A DNA stretch of 64,000 nt from Georgenia faecalis. Lineage in GTDB: Bacteria; Actinomycetota; Actinomycetes; Actinomycetales; Actinomycetaceae. A program made the position numbers and the translations under genes. The notes under the pieces were generated by a model. That model did not search any database. It saw only the letters and a program-made list of their open reading frames with translations, and had not been told where the DNA came from. The stretch spans positions 1,178,001 through 1,242,000 of the forward strand of contig NZ_CP033325.1 in the NCBI RefSeq assembly GCF_003710105.1, written 5' to 3'. Positions within the stretch are counted from its first letter, which is position 1, and each line of letters begins with the position of its first letter. This document shows, piece by piece, positions 8,621 through 17,809 of this stretch.

Positions 8621-8658
8621 ATGTCCGGAGCCACCCAGCACCCACGCGAGGACGAGCG

Positions 8659-11631
8659 ATGACCAGCGACAGCATGACCCCCCAGGCCGCGACGACGCCG
8701 CGCGGCGGACCCGAGGAGCCCCGCTTCCGGTACACCGCGGCGCTCGCCGCCGAGATCGAGGAGCGCTGGCAGGAGCGCTGGGCCGAGCGCGGCACGTTCC
8801 ACGCGCCCAACCCGGTGGGCGACCTCGCCCCGGCCGACGGCGCGGTCCCGGACGAGAAGTTCTACGTCCTCGACATGTTCCCCTACCCCTCGGGCAAGGG
8901 CCTGCACGTCGGGCACCCGCTGGGCTACATCGCCACTGACGTCGTCGGGCGCTACCAGCGGATGAAGGGCAAGAACGTCCTGCACGCCCTGGCCTACGAC
9001 GCCTTCGGCCTGCCCGCGGAGCAGTACGCCGTCCAGACCGGCCAGCACCCGCGGATCACCACCGAGCAGAACATCACCAACATGCGTCGCCAGCTGCGGC
9101 GGCTGGGGCTGGCCCACGACGAGCGCCGCTCGTTCGCCACGACGGACCCGGGGTACGTCCGCTGGACCCAGTGGATCTTCCTGCAGATGTACCACGCGTT
9201 CTACGACCCCGAGGCGGAGCGCCCCGACGGCGGCCGCGGGCGTGCGCGTCCCATCGCCGAGCTGGAGGCCGAGCTGGCCGACGGCACGCGCGAGACGCCG
9301 TCGGGCACGCCGTGGGCGGACCTGTCCGCCGCCGAGCGCGCCGCGATCCTCGACGAGCACCGCCTGGCCTATGTCTCCGAGGCCCCCGTCAACTGGTGCC
9401 CGGGGCTGGGCACGGTGCTGGCGAACGAGGAGGTGACCGCGGACGGCCGCTCCGAGCGCGGCAACTACCCGGTCTTCAAGCGCAGTCTGCGCCAGTGGAT
9501 GATGCGGATCACCGCGTACGCGGACCGCCTCGTCGACGACCTCGACCGGATCGACTGGCCCGAGAAGGTCAAGATCATGCAGCGCAACTGGATCGGCCGG
9601 TCCTCCGGCGCCCAGGTGCGGTTCGCCGTCGAGACCCGGGTGAGCGCCGGCGAGGCGACGGGCGGCACCGCCGACGTCGGCCTCGAGGTGTTCACCACGC
9701 GCCCCGACACGCTCTTCGGTGCCACCTTCATGGTGGTCGCGCCCGAGCACATGATCCTCGACGACGCCGTCCCCTCCGTGTGGCCCGAGGGCACCAAGGA
9801 CGCGTGGACCGGCGGGTACGCCACGCCGGTCGAGGCGGTCGCGGCCTACCGCGCGCAGGCGGCGGCGAAGACCGACGCCGAGCGGCAGGAGGAGGGCCGG
9901 GCCAAGTCCGGCGTCTTCACCGGCATCCTCGCGACCAACCCGGTCAACGGCGCGGCGATCCCCGTGTTCGTCGCCGACTACGTCCTCATGGGCTACGGCA
10001 CCGGCGCGATCATGGCGGTGCCCGGCGGCGACCAGCGCGACTACGAGTTCGCCACCGCCTTCGACCTGCCCGTGGTCTACACGGTCCAGCCGCCCGAGGG
10101 CTTCGAGGGCGCGGCCTACACCGGCGAGGGCGCCGTCATCGGCTCCGCCAACGAGGAGATCTCCCTCGACGGGATGAGCGTCGACGAGGCCAAGACGGCG
10201 ATCATCGCCTGGCTCGAGACGAAGGGCCACGGCCATGGCACCACCACGTACCGGCTGCGGGACTGGCTGTTCTCCCGCCAGCGGTACTGGGGCGAGCCGT
10301 TCCCCATGGTCTACGACGCCGAGGGCCGCGTGCACGCGCTGCCCGAGGAGATGCTGCCCGTCGACCTGCCGGAGGTGCCGGACTACTCGCCGCGCACGTT
10401 CGACCCCGACGACGCGACCTCCTCCCCGGAGCCGCCGCTGGGCCGCGTCCCCGAGTGGGTCGAGGTGCGCCTCGACCTCGGCGACGGCGAGCAGACCTAC
10501 TACCGCGACACCAACACCATGCCGAACTGGGCCGGGTCGTGCTGGTACGAGCTGCGCTACGTCGACCCGACCAACGACCGCGCCGTCGTCGACCCCGAGA
10601 TCGAGCGGTACTGGATGGGTCCGCGTCCGGCGGAGAACGACGGCGCCGGCCACCCGAACACCGCGGGCGGGGCCGACCTGTACGTCGGCGGCGTCGAGCA
10701 CGCCGTGCTCCACCTGCTCTACGCGCGGTTCTGGCACAAGGCCCTGTACGACCTGGGCCACGTCTCCAGCGTCGAGCCGTTCCACCGCCTGTTCAACCAG
10801 GGCTACATCCAGGCGTACGCCTTCGCTGACGCGCGCGGCCAGTACGTGCCCGCGGACGAGGTGGAGGAGGTGCCCGCCGCCGACGGCAGCGGCGAGGTCA
10901 CGTACCGCTGGCAGGGCACCGAGGTCTTCCGCGAGTACGGGAAGATGGGCAAGTCGCTGAAGAACATCGTCACGCCGGACGACATGTACGACGCCTACGG
11001 CGCCGACACGTTCCGCGTGTACGAGATGAGCATGGGGCCGCTCGACGTGTCGCGGCCCTGGGACACCCGCGCCGTCGTCGGCGCGCAGCGGTTCCTCCAG
11101 CGGCTGTGGCGCAACGTCGTCGACGAGACGACGGGGGAGACGACGGTCTCCGACGCCCCCGCCGACGCCGAGACCCGCCGGATCGTCGCGCGGACCGTCG
11201 TCGAGGTGGAGACCGAGATGGCGGCGATGCGCGTCAACACGGCGATCGCGCGCCTCATCGTCCTCAACAACCACCTCACGGCGCTGCCCGAGGTGCCGCG
11301 CGAGGCCGTCGAGCCGCTCGTCCTCATGACGGCGCCGGTGGCCCCGCACATCGCGGAGGAGCTGTGGGGCCGGCTGGGCCACACCGGGTCGCTCTCCCAC
11401 GAGCCGTTCCCGACGGCGGACGCCTCGCTCCTCGTCGAGGAGGAGGTCACCTGCGTGGTGCAGGTCGCGGGCAAGGTGCGCGACCGACTGCAGGTGCCGG
11501 TCTCGATCGGCGAGGACGAGCTGCGCGAGCGTGCGCTGGCCACCGCCGGCGTCCAGCGGGCGCTGGGCGAGCGGGGGGTGCGGACGGTCATCGTGCGCGC
11601 GCCGCGGCTCGTCAACATCGTGCCGGCCTAG
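8659..11631 (+). CDS. leuS: leucyl-tRNA synthetase
   Basis: A 990-residue class I aminoacyl-tRNA synthetase charging tRNA-Leu in the cytoplasm. The HIGH-type motif is HVGH around residue 84 ([16 protein letters not shown]), the KMSKS-type motif is KMGKS around 762, and an editing (CP1) domain lies between ([19 protein letters not shown] near residue 350). The length agrees with actinobacterial LeuS, which is longer than the E. coli enzyme. The ATG has GAGGA upstream. Expression is probably controlled by the leader peptide and terminator directly upstream. Confidence 0.97.
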   Translation: MTSDSMTPQAATTPRGGPEEPRFRYTAALAAEIEERWQERWAERGTFHAPNPVGDLAPADGAVPDEKFYVLDMFPYPSGKGLHVGHPLGYIATDVVGRYQRMKGKNVLHALAYDAFGLPAEQYAVQTGQHPRITTEQNITNMRRQLRRLGLAHDERRSFATTDPGYVRWTQWIFLQMYHAFYDPEAERPDGGRGRARPIAELEAELADGTRETPSGTPWADLSAAERAAILDEHRLAYVSEAPVNWCPGLGTVLANEEVTADGRSERGNYPVFKRSLRQWMMRITAYADRLVDDLDRIDWPEKVKIMQRNWIGRSSGAQVRFAVETRVSAGEATGGTADVGLEVFTTRPDTLFGATFMVVAPEHMILDDAVPSVWPEGTKDAWTGGYATPVEAVAAYRAQAAAKTDAERQEEGRAKSGVFTGILATNPVNGAAIPVFVADYVLMGYGTGAIMAVPGGDQRDYEFATAFDLPVVYTVQPPEGFEGAAYTGEGAVIGSANEEISLDGMSVDEAKTAIIAWLETKGHGHGTTTYRLRDWLFSRQRYWGEPFPMVYDAEGRVHALPEEMLPVDLPEVPDYSPRTFDPDDATSSPEPPLGRVPEWVEVRLDLGDGEQTYYRDTNTMPNWAGSCWYELRYVDPTNDRAVVDPEIERYWMGPRPAENDGAGHPNTAGGADLYVGGVEHAVLHLLYARFWHKALYDLGHVSSVEPFHRLFNQGYIQAYAFADARGQYVPADEVEEVPAADGSGEVTYRWQGTEVFREYGKMGKSLKNIVTPDDMYDAYGADTFRVYEMSMGPLDVSRPWDTRAVVGAQRFLQRLWRNVVDETTGETTVSDAPADAETRRIVARTVVEVETEMAAMRVNTAIARLIVLNNHLTALPEVPREAVEPLVLMTAPVAPHIAEELWGRLGHTGSLSHEPFPTADASLLVEEEVTCVVQVAGKVRDRLQVPVSIGEDELRERALATAGVQRALGERGVRTVIVRAPRLVNIVPA

Positions 11632-11650
11632 CGGTCGGGGAGGGGCGCGG

Positions 11651-11700
11651 GCCGGTCCGGCTCGCGGTCGGGGGCGGGGCACGAGCCGGTCCGGCTCGCG
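11651..11700 (+). repeat. repeated hairpin element after leuS
   Basis: The 16-mer GCCGGTCCGGCTCGCG occurs at 11651-11666 and again at 11685-11700. The second copy lies in a self-complementary stretch, CGAGCCGGTCCGGCTCG (11682-11698). It may end leuS transcription; no T-run follows. Confidence 0.45.
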
Positions 11701-11771
11701 CCCGCCCCGTGCGCTGTCGGGGGCGGCCACTAGGCTGGCCCGCACCGGCCGGTGACGAGGGAGGACCGAGC

Positions 11772-12803
11772 GTGACGCACGCAGACGTGACGATGGGCGG
11801 TATCCCGACCGTGGTGCTTGAGCACGACGGCGCGCGGCTCGAGGTCGCCGCCGTGGGCGCGACGGTGCTCAGCTGGTCGGTGCCCGGACCGGACGGCGGG
11901 CGGGTCGAGCTCGCCGAGAGCTACCGCTCCGCCGAGGAGCTCGAGGTCAACGAGTCGGCCGCGTTCGCCGTGATGGCGCCGTTCTCCAACCGGATCATGG
12001 GCGGCACGTACCGGTTCGACGGCGTCGACTACGACCTGCGCCCCGGCCTGCGCGAGGGCGAGGACGAGGTCATCCACGGGCTCGTGCGGCGGGCGCGGTG
12101 GGACGTCGAGGAGCCGGACCCGGCGTCGGACGGGGCGTCGGACGAGCCGTCGGACGGCGCGTCGGACGGGGCCGGCGCGGCCACGCTCACCCTCACGACG
12201 ACGATCCGGGACCAGCCGGGCTATCCCTTCCCGGTCGACGTGCGCGTCACCTACACGCTCGGGGCCCGCACCCTCGGCTTCGACCTGGCGGCCACGAACG
12301 TCGGCGCCTCGGACGCGCCGGTGTCGCTGGGCTGGCACCCGTACTTCCGCCTGCCGGGGCACGACGTCGTCGACGGGCTCGAGCTCACCGTGCCCGGCCG
12401 GCTGCGGATCGTGGCACGCGAGAACTACCCGCTCGACGGGGACGCCGCCTACGCCGTCGTCCCGGACGGGGTGGCCGCGTGGCGCCCGATCGGCACCGAG
12501 GAGCTCGACGTCGCCTTTGTCCTCCCCGAGACCGACGACGTCCGGACGGTGGCGCGGTCGACGTCGAGCGGCGACGAGCTCGAGGTGCGCCAGGACGGGC
12601 GCGAGGCCCACGTCATGCACGTCTACACCGGCGACACCCTCTCGGAGCGGCAGCGTCAGTCGCTGGCCATGGAGCCGGTCGGCCTCATGACCAACGCGTT
12701 CAACCGCCCCGACTGCGCCGCTGCGCTGCCCCTGGCTCCGGGTGCGACGCGGCGCCTGCGGGCGAGCGTGGAGTACCGGCCCGGCGGGCGCGAAGGGCGC
12801 TAG
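11772..12803 (+). CDS. aldose 1-epimerase family protein
   Basis: A 343-residue mutarotase-like protein that should interconvert alpha and beta anomers of an aldose. Family motifs include FSNRIMGGTYRF near residue 75, the HG of VIHGLVRRARW (likely catalytic His), GWHPYFRLP near residue 190 and a C-terminal VYTGDTL...NRPDC. The GTG at 11772 has GGGAGGACC upstream. A stretch of Ser-Asp-Gly/Ala repeats (bases about 12115-12176) interrupts the fold right after the first His region and is not expected in the family; it is probably a surface loop. It opens the accessory island that follows leuS. Confidence 0.85.
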   Translation: MTHADVTMGGIPTVVLEHDGARLEVAAVGATVLSWSVPGPDGGRVELAESYRSAEELEVNESAAFAVMAPFSNRIMGGTYRFDGVDYDLRPGLREGEDEVIHGLVRRARWDVEEPDPASDGASDEPSDGASDGAGAATLTLTTTIRDQPGYPFPVDVRVTYTLGARTLGFDLAATNVGASDAPVSLGWHPYFRLPGHDVVDGLELTVPGRLRIVARENYPLDGDAAYAVVPDGVAAWRPIGTEELDVAFVLPETDDVRTVARSTSSGDELEVRQDGREAHVMHVYTGDTLSERQRQSLAMEPVGLMTNAFNRPDCAAALPLAPGATRRLRASVEYRPGGREGR

Positions 12804-12832
12804 CCACGGGCGAGGACCTCCTGGTCCCTCCG

Positions 12833-13780
12833 TCAGCCGCGCCCGTACTGCGCCACGAGCTCCGCACCCAGCCGGGCGAGGTGCGCCCGGACGGACTCGG
12901 GCTCGACAACCTCGACGGCGGCGCCCCACCCGGCGAGCTGCTCCGCGAGGGAAACGGGCAGGTGCGCCCGCAGTCGGACGGTGACGCGTCCGTCGTCGGC
13001 CGTGTCCAGCACCTCGCAGTTCCGGCCGAACTGGCGGCGCAGGACCGCGAGTACGCGCGGCGTGGTGCGCACGGTGGCGCTGACGAGGGACCGGCGCTGC
13101 TCCACCTCGTCGACCACGCGCCCCCACTCGCGCGTGAGCTCGAGGTCGGTCGGGCGGTCGGACGGTTCGTCGGTGATGGTGGCACCGATGATCCGGTCGA
13201 CGCGGAACGTCCGCGGGCCGTCAGCCGTGCCCGCGACGAGGTACCAGGCGCCCGCCTTGTCGACGAGCCCCCACGCGTCGAGCACGCGCTCCGTGCGCCG
13301 GTGAGCGCGGTTCTCGTACTCGAGCACGACCTTGCGCCGTCGGACCACCGCGTCCTGCAGCACCTCGACGACGCCGGGACGTGCCTGGGCGTCGGTGCCC
13401 CACGGGGCGGCGTCGACGACGACGGTGTCCGCTGCCGCCCGCGCGTCCGCCCGGAACGTCTCCGGCAGGGCCTGCACCAGCTTCTGGAGCGCCGAGCGGA
13501 GGTCCGGGGCGAGCGCCGTCGCCGGGCCGGCGGCGAGGAACAGGGCCCGCGCCTCGGCCGAGGTGAGGCCGGTGAGGTCGGTGCGGGCGCCCCCGACGAG
13601 GGACCACCCGCCGCCGCGACCCGGCTGCGAGTAGACGGGGACCCCGGCGGTCGAGAGCGCCTCGAGGTCGCGTCGTGCGGTGGCCAGGGACACCTCGAGC
13701 TCGGCGGCCACCTCCGCGGCCGTCACCCGCCCGCGCGCCTGGATGAGGAGGAGGGTGGCGACGAGCCGATCCGCACGCAT
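12833..13780 (-). CDS. HTH and WYL domain transcriptional regulator
   Basis: A 315-residue YafY/DeoR-like regulator. An N-terminal winged helix (RLVATLLLIQARGRVTAAEV, then SLATARRDLEAL) precedes a central WYL domain (YENRAHRRTERVLDAWGLV, then WYLVAGT...RTFRVDRI) and the C-terminal extension common to this group. WYL domains are thought to bind nucleic-acid or nucleotide ligands. The ATG at 13780 has GGAGGAGC upstream. It is divergent from a VOC gene, with a perfect dyad between them; regulators of this type often control such a VOC neighbour. Confidence 0.9.
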   Translation of the reverse strand: MRADRLVATLLLIQARGRVTAAEVAAELEVSLATARRDLEALSTAGVPVYSQPGRGGGWSLVGGARTDLTGLTSAEARALFLAAGPATALAPDLRSALQKLVQALPETFRADARAAADTVVVDAAPWGTDAQARPGVVEVLQDAVVRRRKVVLEYENRAHRRTERVLDAWGLVDKAGAWYLVAGTADGPRTFRVDRIIGATITDEPSDRPTDLELTREWGRVVDEVEQRRSLVSATVRTTPRVLAVLRRQFGRNCEVLDTADDGRVTVRLRAHLPVSLAEQLAGWGAAVEVVEPESVRAHLARLGAELVAQYGRG

Positions 13781-13798
13781 GGGGCGATGCTCCTCCAG

Positions 13799-13823
13799 AA
13801 AGTGCTCAGTGCGTGAGCACTTT
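13799..13823. promoter_or_regulatory. perfect dyad operator between WYL regulator and VOC gene
   Basis: AAAGTGCTCA (13799-13808), five spacer bases and TGAGCACTTT (13814-13823) form a perfect 10-bp inverted repeat. It lies 19 bp from the regulator start and 62 bp from the VOC start, so it is the obvious candidate binding site of the WYL regulator. A TTGACC hexamer overlaps its right edge. Confidence 0.75.
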
Positions 13824-13884
13824 GACCCCGCAGTATCGGAAGGACCGCGGCGGACGACGCCGCCCTGAGCGCTGAGGAGTCCCG

Positions 13885-14367
13885 ATGTTTCGAGGGTTCG
13901 CCACTGTGAGCTTCTACGCCGACGACCTTGCCGCGGCGCGCGACTGGTATACCGAGCTGCTGGGCGTGGAGCCGTACTACGCCTTCCCGCCGCCGCCTGC
14001 CGAGCCGGCGTACCTCGAGTTCCGGGTCGGTGACGACGAGGACGAGCTCGGCATCATCGACCGGCGATACGCGCCCGGCCGTGCGTCCGGTGGTCCCGGC
14101 GGTGCGTCGGTGGCTCCGGGCGGTGGGCCGGTGGCTCCGGGCGGTGGGCCGGTGGCCCCGGGTGGCGCGGTCGTGTTCTGGCACGTCGACGACCTCGATG
14201 CCACCGTCGCGAAGCTGAGGGCGATGGGGGCGACGGAGTACGAGCCCGTCATCGCCCGAGAGGCCGGGTTCGTCACGGCGTCCTTCGTCGACCCGTTCGG
14301 CAACGTGCTCGGCGTGATGAACAACCCGCACTACCTCGAGGTTCAGGCAGCGCGACCGAGGGGGTGA
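13885..14367 (+). CDS. VOC (glyoxalase/bleomycin-resistance) family protein with repeat insertion
   Basis: A 160-residue VOC-fold protein: FATVSFYADDLAAARDWYTE opens the first beta-alpha-beta-beta-beta module, and FWHVDDLDATVAKL with FVDPFGNVLGVMNNP forms the second. Metal ligands are hard to assign. Between the modules lies a Gly/Pro/Ala-rich insert made of VAPGGGP repeats (bases about 14080-14165), coded by a near-perfect 21-bp tandem repeat. Substrate unknown. The regulator upstream and shared operator suggest specific induction. Confidence 0.8.
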   Translation: MFRGFATVSFYADDLAAARDWYTELLGVEPYYAFPPPPAEPAYLEFRVGDDEDELGIIDRRYAPGRASGGPGGASVAPGGGPVAPGGGPVAPGGAVVFWHVDDLDATVAKLRAMGATEYEPVIAREAGFVTASFVDPFGNVLGVMNNPHYLEVQAARPRG

Positions 14368-14403
14368 CGCAGGGGCGCGGCCGGAGGGGCGCGCGCCCGT
14401 GAA

Positions 14404-14532
14404 GGCGCCAACGGCCTCTTTCCGGTGCCCCTCGACCGCCCGGTGGTGAGGCGCCAACGGCCTCTTCCCGGTGCCCCTCGACCGCCCCGTGGTGAGGCGC
14501 CAACGGCCTCTTTCCGGTACCCCTCCACCGTC
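14404..14532. repeat. three tandem copies of a 46-bp repeat
   Basis: Copies begin at 14404, 14450 and 14496 with exactly 46-bp spacing and few mismatches. Each contains GAGGC...GCCTC (or a one-base variant) followed by TTT or TTC, so each could form a small hairpin. They fill the 257-bp gap before the DUF222/HNH gene. No other copy is seen in the window. Confidence 0.85.
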
Positions 14533-14612
14533 GCGCGCAGCACCTTGGACTCGGCGGATCGTGCCTGTGCACAGGCGGCATTCCGCGTCGGTTCGATGTC
14601 AGACCGCCTTCC

Positions 14613-14618
14613 TAGGCT
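14613..14618 (+). promoter_or_regulatory. -10 box of a leaderless promoter for the HNH gene
   Basis: TAGGCT lies 6 nt before the ATG at 14625. TTCGAT at 14592-14597 is a weak -35 candidate. No ribosome-binding site is visible. Confidence 0.5.
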
Positions 14619-14624
14619 GGGGTC

Positions 14625-16721
14625 ATGGCCGAGACGCTCGCGGTGACCGGGACGGGGATCCAGCCGTGCCGCTGCGCGTGGTGGGAGGGTCCCTGCGCGG
14701 AGGAGATCGCCGTCGTCGCCGGCCTCGACGCCGCGGAGCTCGCACGTCTTAACGCCCTCGTCCTGGCGGAGCTGGACCCCGAGTGTCCTGAGCGGCGTCA
14801 GTCCGGGCCGGTGGTCCCCGAGGAGGACGACGACGGCGCGCCGCTGCGGCCGTTGAGCCCTGAGCTCCGGGCGGTGGTGCGCGAGAACCAGGACCGCGCC
14901 GACCTCGTCGAGACGCTGTCCGCGATGGCACCCGGCCCAGCGCTCGCCCGCTTCCTCGACCAGCTCGACCGCGCGGCCCTGAACGAGTACGAGCTCGTCG
15001 AGGTGGTCGCGGCGTACCGGCGGCTCGAGGCGTGGTCGGCGGCCGAGGTCGCCGCGACGGCGGCCGAACTGGCGGAGCGGCCGGCGCTCAACCCGCACTG
15101 GCCGGTCGACTCCCACGGTCGTCTCGTGAAGGAGTGCGTCGCCGGGGACGAGCTCGCCCCACGGCTGGGGATGTCGCGGTCGGCGGCCCGGCAGATCGTC
15201 ACGTCCGGGCGGGCGTTCCGCCGGGCGTTGACGCAGACCGGCGAGGCGCTGAGGACCGGGGCGATCGACTCGCGCAAGGCGGACATCATCGTCACCACGC
15301 TCATCCGGCACCCCGGCCCGGTGGCCTGGGCCGTCGAGCAGGAGGTCCTGCCGGGTGCAGGCCTGCGAACCCACGCGCAGCTGGTGCGGGACCTGGCCAA
15401 GGCCCTGCTCACCGTGGATCCGGACGAGGCCGACGCCCGGCACATCGCCGCACGGCGTGAGCGCCGCGTCAACCACCCGAGGCCGCTGCCCGACGGGATG
15501 GCGTCGATCTACGCGGTCCTGCCCGCCGGGGACGCGGTGGGCCTCGACCTCGCGCTGGAAGCGGCGGCGCGTGCCGCGAAGAACGCCGGAGACACCCGCA
15601 CTCTGGACCAGCTCCGCGCCGACACACTGTCGCTCATGGGCGCTGCCGCCCTCGAGCTCGGGTACGTCGGGCCACCCCCGCCAGACGCGGCGCCTCGCCG
15701 GCCCGTTCGCGAGCGGGACGACGCGCGGCGGCCCCCCGCTGCGCCTGACGGCGGCGCGGCCTGCCCCGGCCTGGCCGAGCCCGACGAGGCCCAGGCGGGC
15801 TTGCCCAGCCGGACTGGTCCTCCCGGCTCAGGTAGCCCCGAGCCGGGGGACGACACCGGCACAGGCGCCAGCGAGTCCCTGCCCCCACATCGCGGTGCGG
15901 CGTTGCCGCGGATGCGACTCGGGATGATCGGCGGCGGGCGGACACAGGTCCGCGTCACCGTTCCTCTTGCGGTCGCCCTTCCGCCACCGCCGGGGCCATC
16001 GCCTGCGGATGCAGGATGGGGAGCGGATGACTCGGGCGGCGCGCGCGTCGCAGGCGAGGTGGACGTCGACGCCGCCGGTCAGGTCGCCGAGGTGGCCGAG
16101 CTCGAGGGGTACGGCCCGGTCTGCCCGGAGGTCGCCCGCGCCCTGATGCTCGGCGGGACGTGGCAGCGGCTCGTCACAGACCCGTCCAGCGGAGCAGTGC
16201 TCGACGTCGGACGCACCCGGTACCAGCCGCCGTCGGACCTGGCGACCTACGTCCGCGAAAGGGACCGCACCTGCGTGCGCCCTGGCTGCTCGACGGACGC
16301 GCGCGCGTGCGACCTCGACCACACGACGCCCTGGTCCCAGGACGGGCGGACCGCCGCGGACAACCTCGCGGCACTCTGCCCCCGCGACCACACGATCAAG
16401 ACGCTCGGGGCCTTCAGCGTCCGCCACCTCCCGGGTGGCGCCTACGAGTGGACCACGCCGACCGGACACGCCTACCGACGCTCCGCGGACGGCACCGTGA
16501 CCCTCCTGCCGCCGCGAGCGGCGACCGCCCTCCGCGAGCGAGCCGCGCTGCCGCCGGACCCGTGGCCGACGCGGGCGTGGGCACCGGGCGCGACGCCTAC
16601 CCGCGGCGCCACGCCTGCGGCTCCGCGCGTTCCGGCTCGCCCGGACGTGGTCAGTGAGGCGGACGACGGCGCGCCATGGGATCACGGCGTGCCGTGGGAC
16701 GACGACGAGCCGCCGTTCTAA
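14625..16721 (+). CDS. DUF222 and HNH endonuclease domain protein (13E12 repeat family)
   Basis: A 698-residue member of the multicopy actinobacterial DUF222/13E12 family. Residues about 60-320 form the helical DUF222 part; an Ala/Pro/Gly-rich low-complexity linker spans about 345-480; the HNH nuclease follows near 540-610 with CVRPGC, CDLDHTTPW and DNLAALCPRDH, containing the paired cysteines and histidines of a metal-bound HNH fold. The role is unsettled; the family is often repetitive and suspected of mobility. The nuclease motif looks intact. Three 46-bp repeats lie directly upstream. Confidence 0.9.
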   Translation: MAETLAVTGTGIQPCRCAWWEGPCAEEIAVVAGLDAAELARLNALVLAELDPECPERRQSGPVVPEEDDDGAPLRPLSPELRAVVRENQDRADLVETLSAMAPGPALARFLDQLDRAALNEYELVEVVAAYRRLEAWSAAEVAATAAELAERPALNPHWPVDSHGRLVKECVAGDELAPRLGMSRSAARQIVTSGRAFRRALTQTGEALRTGAIDSRKADIIVTTLIRHPGPVAWAVEQEVLPGAGLRTHAQLVRDLAKALLTVDPDEADARHIAARRERRVNHPRPLPDGMASIYAVLPAGDAVGLDLALEAAARAAKNAGDTRTLDQLRADTLSLMGAAALELGYVGPPPPDAAPRRPVRERDDARRPPAAPDGGAACPGLAEPDEAQAGLPSRTGPPGSGSPEPGDDTGTGASESLPPHRGAALPRMRLGMIGGGRTQVRVTVPLAVALPPPPGPSPADAGWGADDSGGARVAGEVDVDAAGQVAEVAELEGYGPVCPEVARALMLGGTWQRLVTDPSSGAVLDVGRTRYQPPSDLATYVRERDRTCVRPGCSTDARACDLDHTTPWSQDGRTAADNLAALCPRDHTIKTLGAFSVRHLPGGAYEWTTPTGHAYRRSADGTVTLLPPRAATALRERAALPPDPWPTRAWAPGATPTRGATPAAPRVPARPDVVSEADDGAPWDHGVPWDDDEPPF

Positions 16722-16761
16722 GGGCGAGGGACCGCTCGGCGGCATCACCGCTCACCGGCCG

Positions 16762-17751
16762 CTAGCGGAACAGGCCGGCGAGCGCCGCGTCCGCGCGGGC
16801 CAGCTCCTCCCGGTCGTACGTCGACGTCGACGCCATCACCTCGTCCGCCGACAGGCGCTCGACCCGTCGCCGGAGCTCGGCGGCCACGTCCGCCGCAGTG
16901 CCGTACACGGCTCCGGCGACGAACGCGTCGACGGTGCCCCGCTGCTTCTCGGTGAGCGCGCGCGCCTGGACCGCGTCGACCGGCTCCAACGGCGGGAAGG
17001 CACCGGTCGTGCGCGAGGCGGCCATCGCCCACGCCTCCGGGAGGAGCAGGTCGCGAGCGCGCTCCCGGGTGTCGGCGATCATCACCTCGAGGCTGAGGAC
17101 GACGGACGGCTCGGGACACCCCTCGCTCGGCCGGAACGCGCGCCGGTACCGGGCGACCGGTCCCGGGTCGGCGAGGAGTGCCGGCCCCCCGACCACCACG
17201 GGCAACCCCAGCTCGGCGGCGACCTCGAGCCCGCGGCCGGTGGCGAGGACGAACACCGGCGGCGTGTGATCGAGGGCCGGCATGGCCGTGACCGGCCCGC
17301 GTCGCTCGAGGTAGGCGCGGAGCTCGGCGATGTCGCGCCCGAACGCCTCCGGCGGGTACTCGTCCACTCCGAGCGCGGCGCGCACCGGTGCGGTGAACCC
17401 CAGCGAACGCCCGACGCCGAGGTCGATCCGCCCGGGATGAAGTGCTTCGAGCATCGCGAACTGCTCGGCGACGACGAGCGGTCGGTGGTTGGGCAGCATG
17501 ACGCCGCCCGAGCCGACCCGGATCCGGGTCGTCCGCCCGGCGACCGCGGCGATGAGGACGGCCGGGCTACCGCTGGCGATGCCTGGCACCGCGTGGTGCT
17601 CCGCCACCCAGAACCGGTGGTACCCGAGTCCCTCGGCGCGCACCGCCCGCTCGATCGTCGCGGGGAGGGCGGCGCCGGGATCCTCCCCGGCGCGGGTGCG
17701 GGAACGGTCGAGGATCGAGAGCGGCAGGGAGAACGGAGGGTCGGGACTCAT
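16762..17751 (-). CDS. LLM class flavin-dependent oxidoreductase
   Basis: A 329-residue luciferase-like monooxygenase. LSILDRS at the N-terminus, RFWVAEHHAVPGIASGSP, and RIDLGVGRSLGFT around residue 110 match the FMN-dependent alkanal-monooxygenase-like subgroup. The enzyme would use reduced flavin and oxygen; the substrate is unknown. ATG at 17751 is used; an in-frame ATG at 17769 is possible, and neither has a strong ribosome-binding site. It lies 58 bp downstream of the giant modular gene on the same strand and may be read through from it. Confidence 0.85.
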   Translation of the reverse strand: MSPDPPFSLPLSILDRSRTRAGEDPGAALPATIERAVRAEGLGYHRFWVAEHHAVPGIASGSPAVLIAAVAGRTTRIRVGSGGVMLPNHRPLVVAEQFAMLEALHPGRIDLGVGRSLGFTAPVRAALGVDEYPPEAFGRDIAELRAYLERRGPVTAMPALDHTPPVFVLATGRGLEVAAELGLPVVVGGPALLADPGPVARYRRAFRPSEGCPEPSVVLSLEVMIADTRERARDLLLPEAWAMAASRTTGAFPPLEPVDAVQARALTEKQRGTVDAFVAGAVYGTAADVAAELRRRVERLSADEVMASTSTYDREELARADAALAGLFR

Positions 17752-17809
17752 CACCGGCGCAACGTCCATGGCGGGGTGCGCTATTTCCCGGACCCGGCGG
17801 CCCGGCGCC

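Noticed and set aside
8507-8658. T-box riboswitch upstream of leuS
   Set aside because: No T-box core or specifier-loop layout is visible in the 150 nt; a Leu-codon leader peptide explains the terminator better.
8539-11745. A long minus-strand open frame across leuS
   Set aside because: leuS on the plus strand is certain; the antisense translation is an Asp/Val/Arg/Gly mix without motifs.
14404-14532. CRISPR array
   Set aside because: Copies are contiguous with exact 46-bp spacing and no variable spacers, and there are no cas genes.
14625-16721. DUF222/HNH gene as a homing endonuclease inside an intron or intein
   Set aside because: It is a free-standing complete gene with its own promoter and no split host gene around it.
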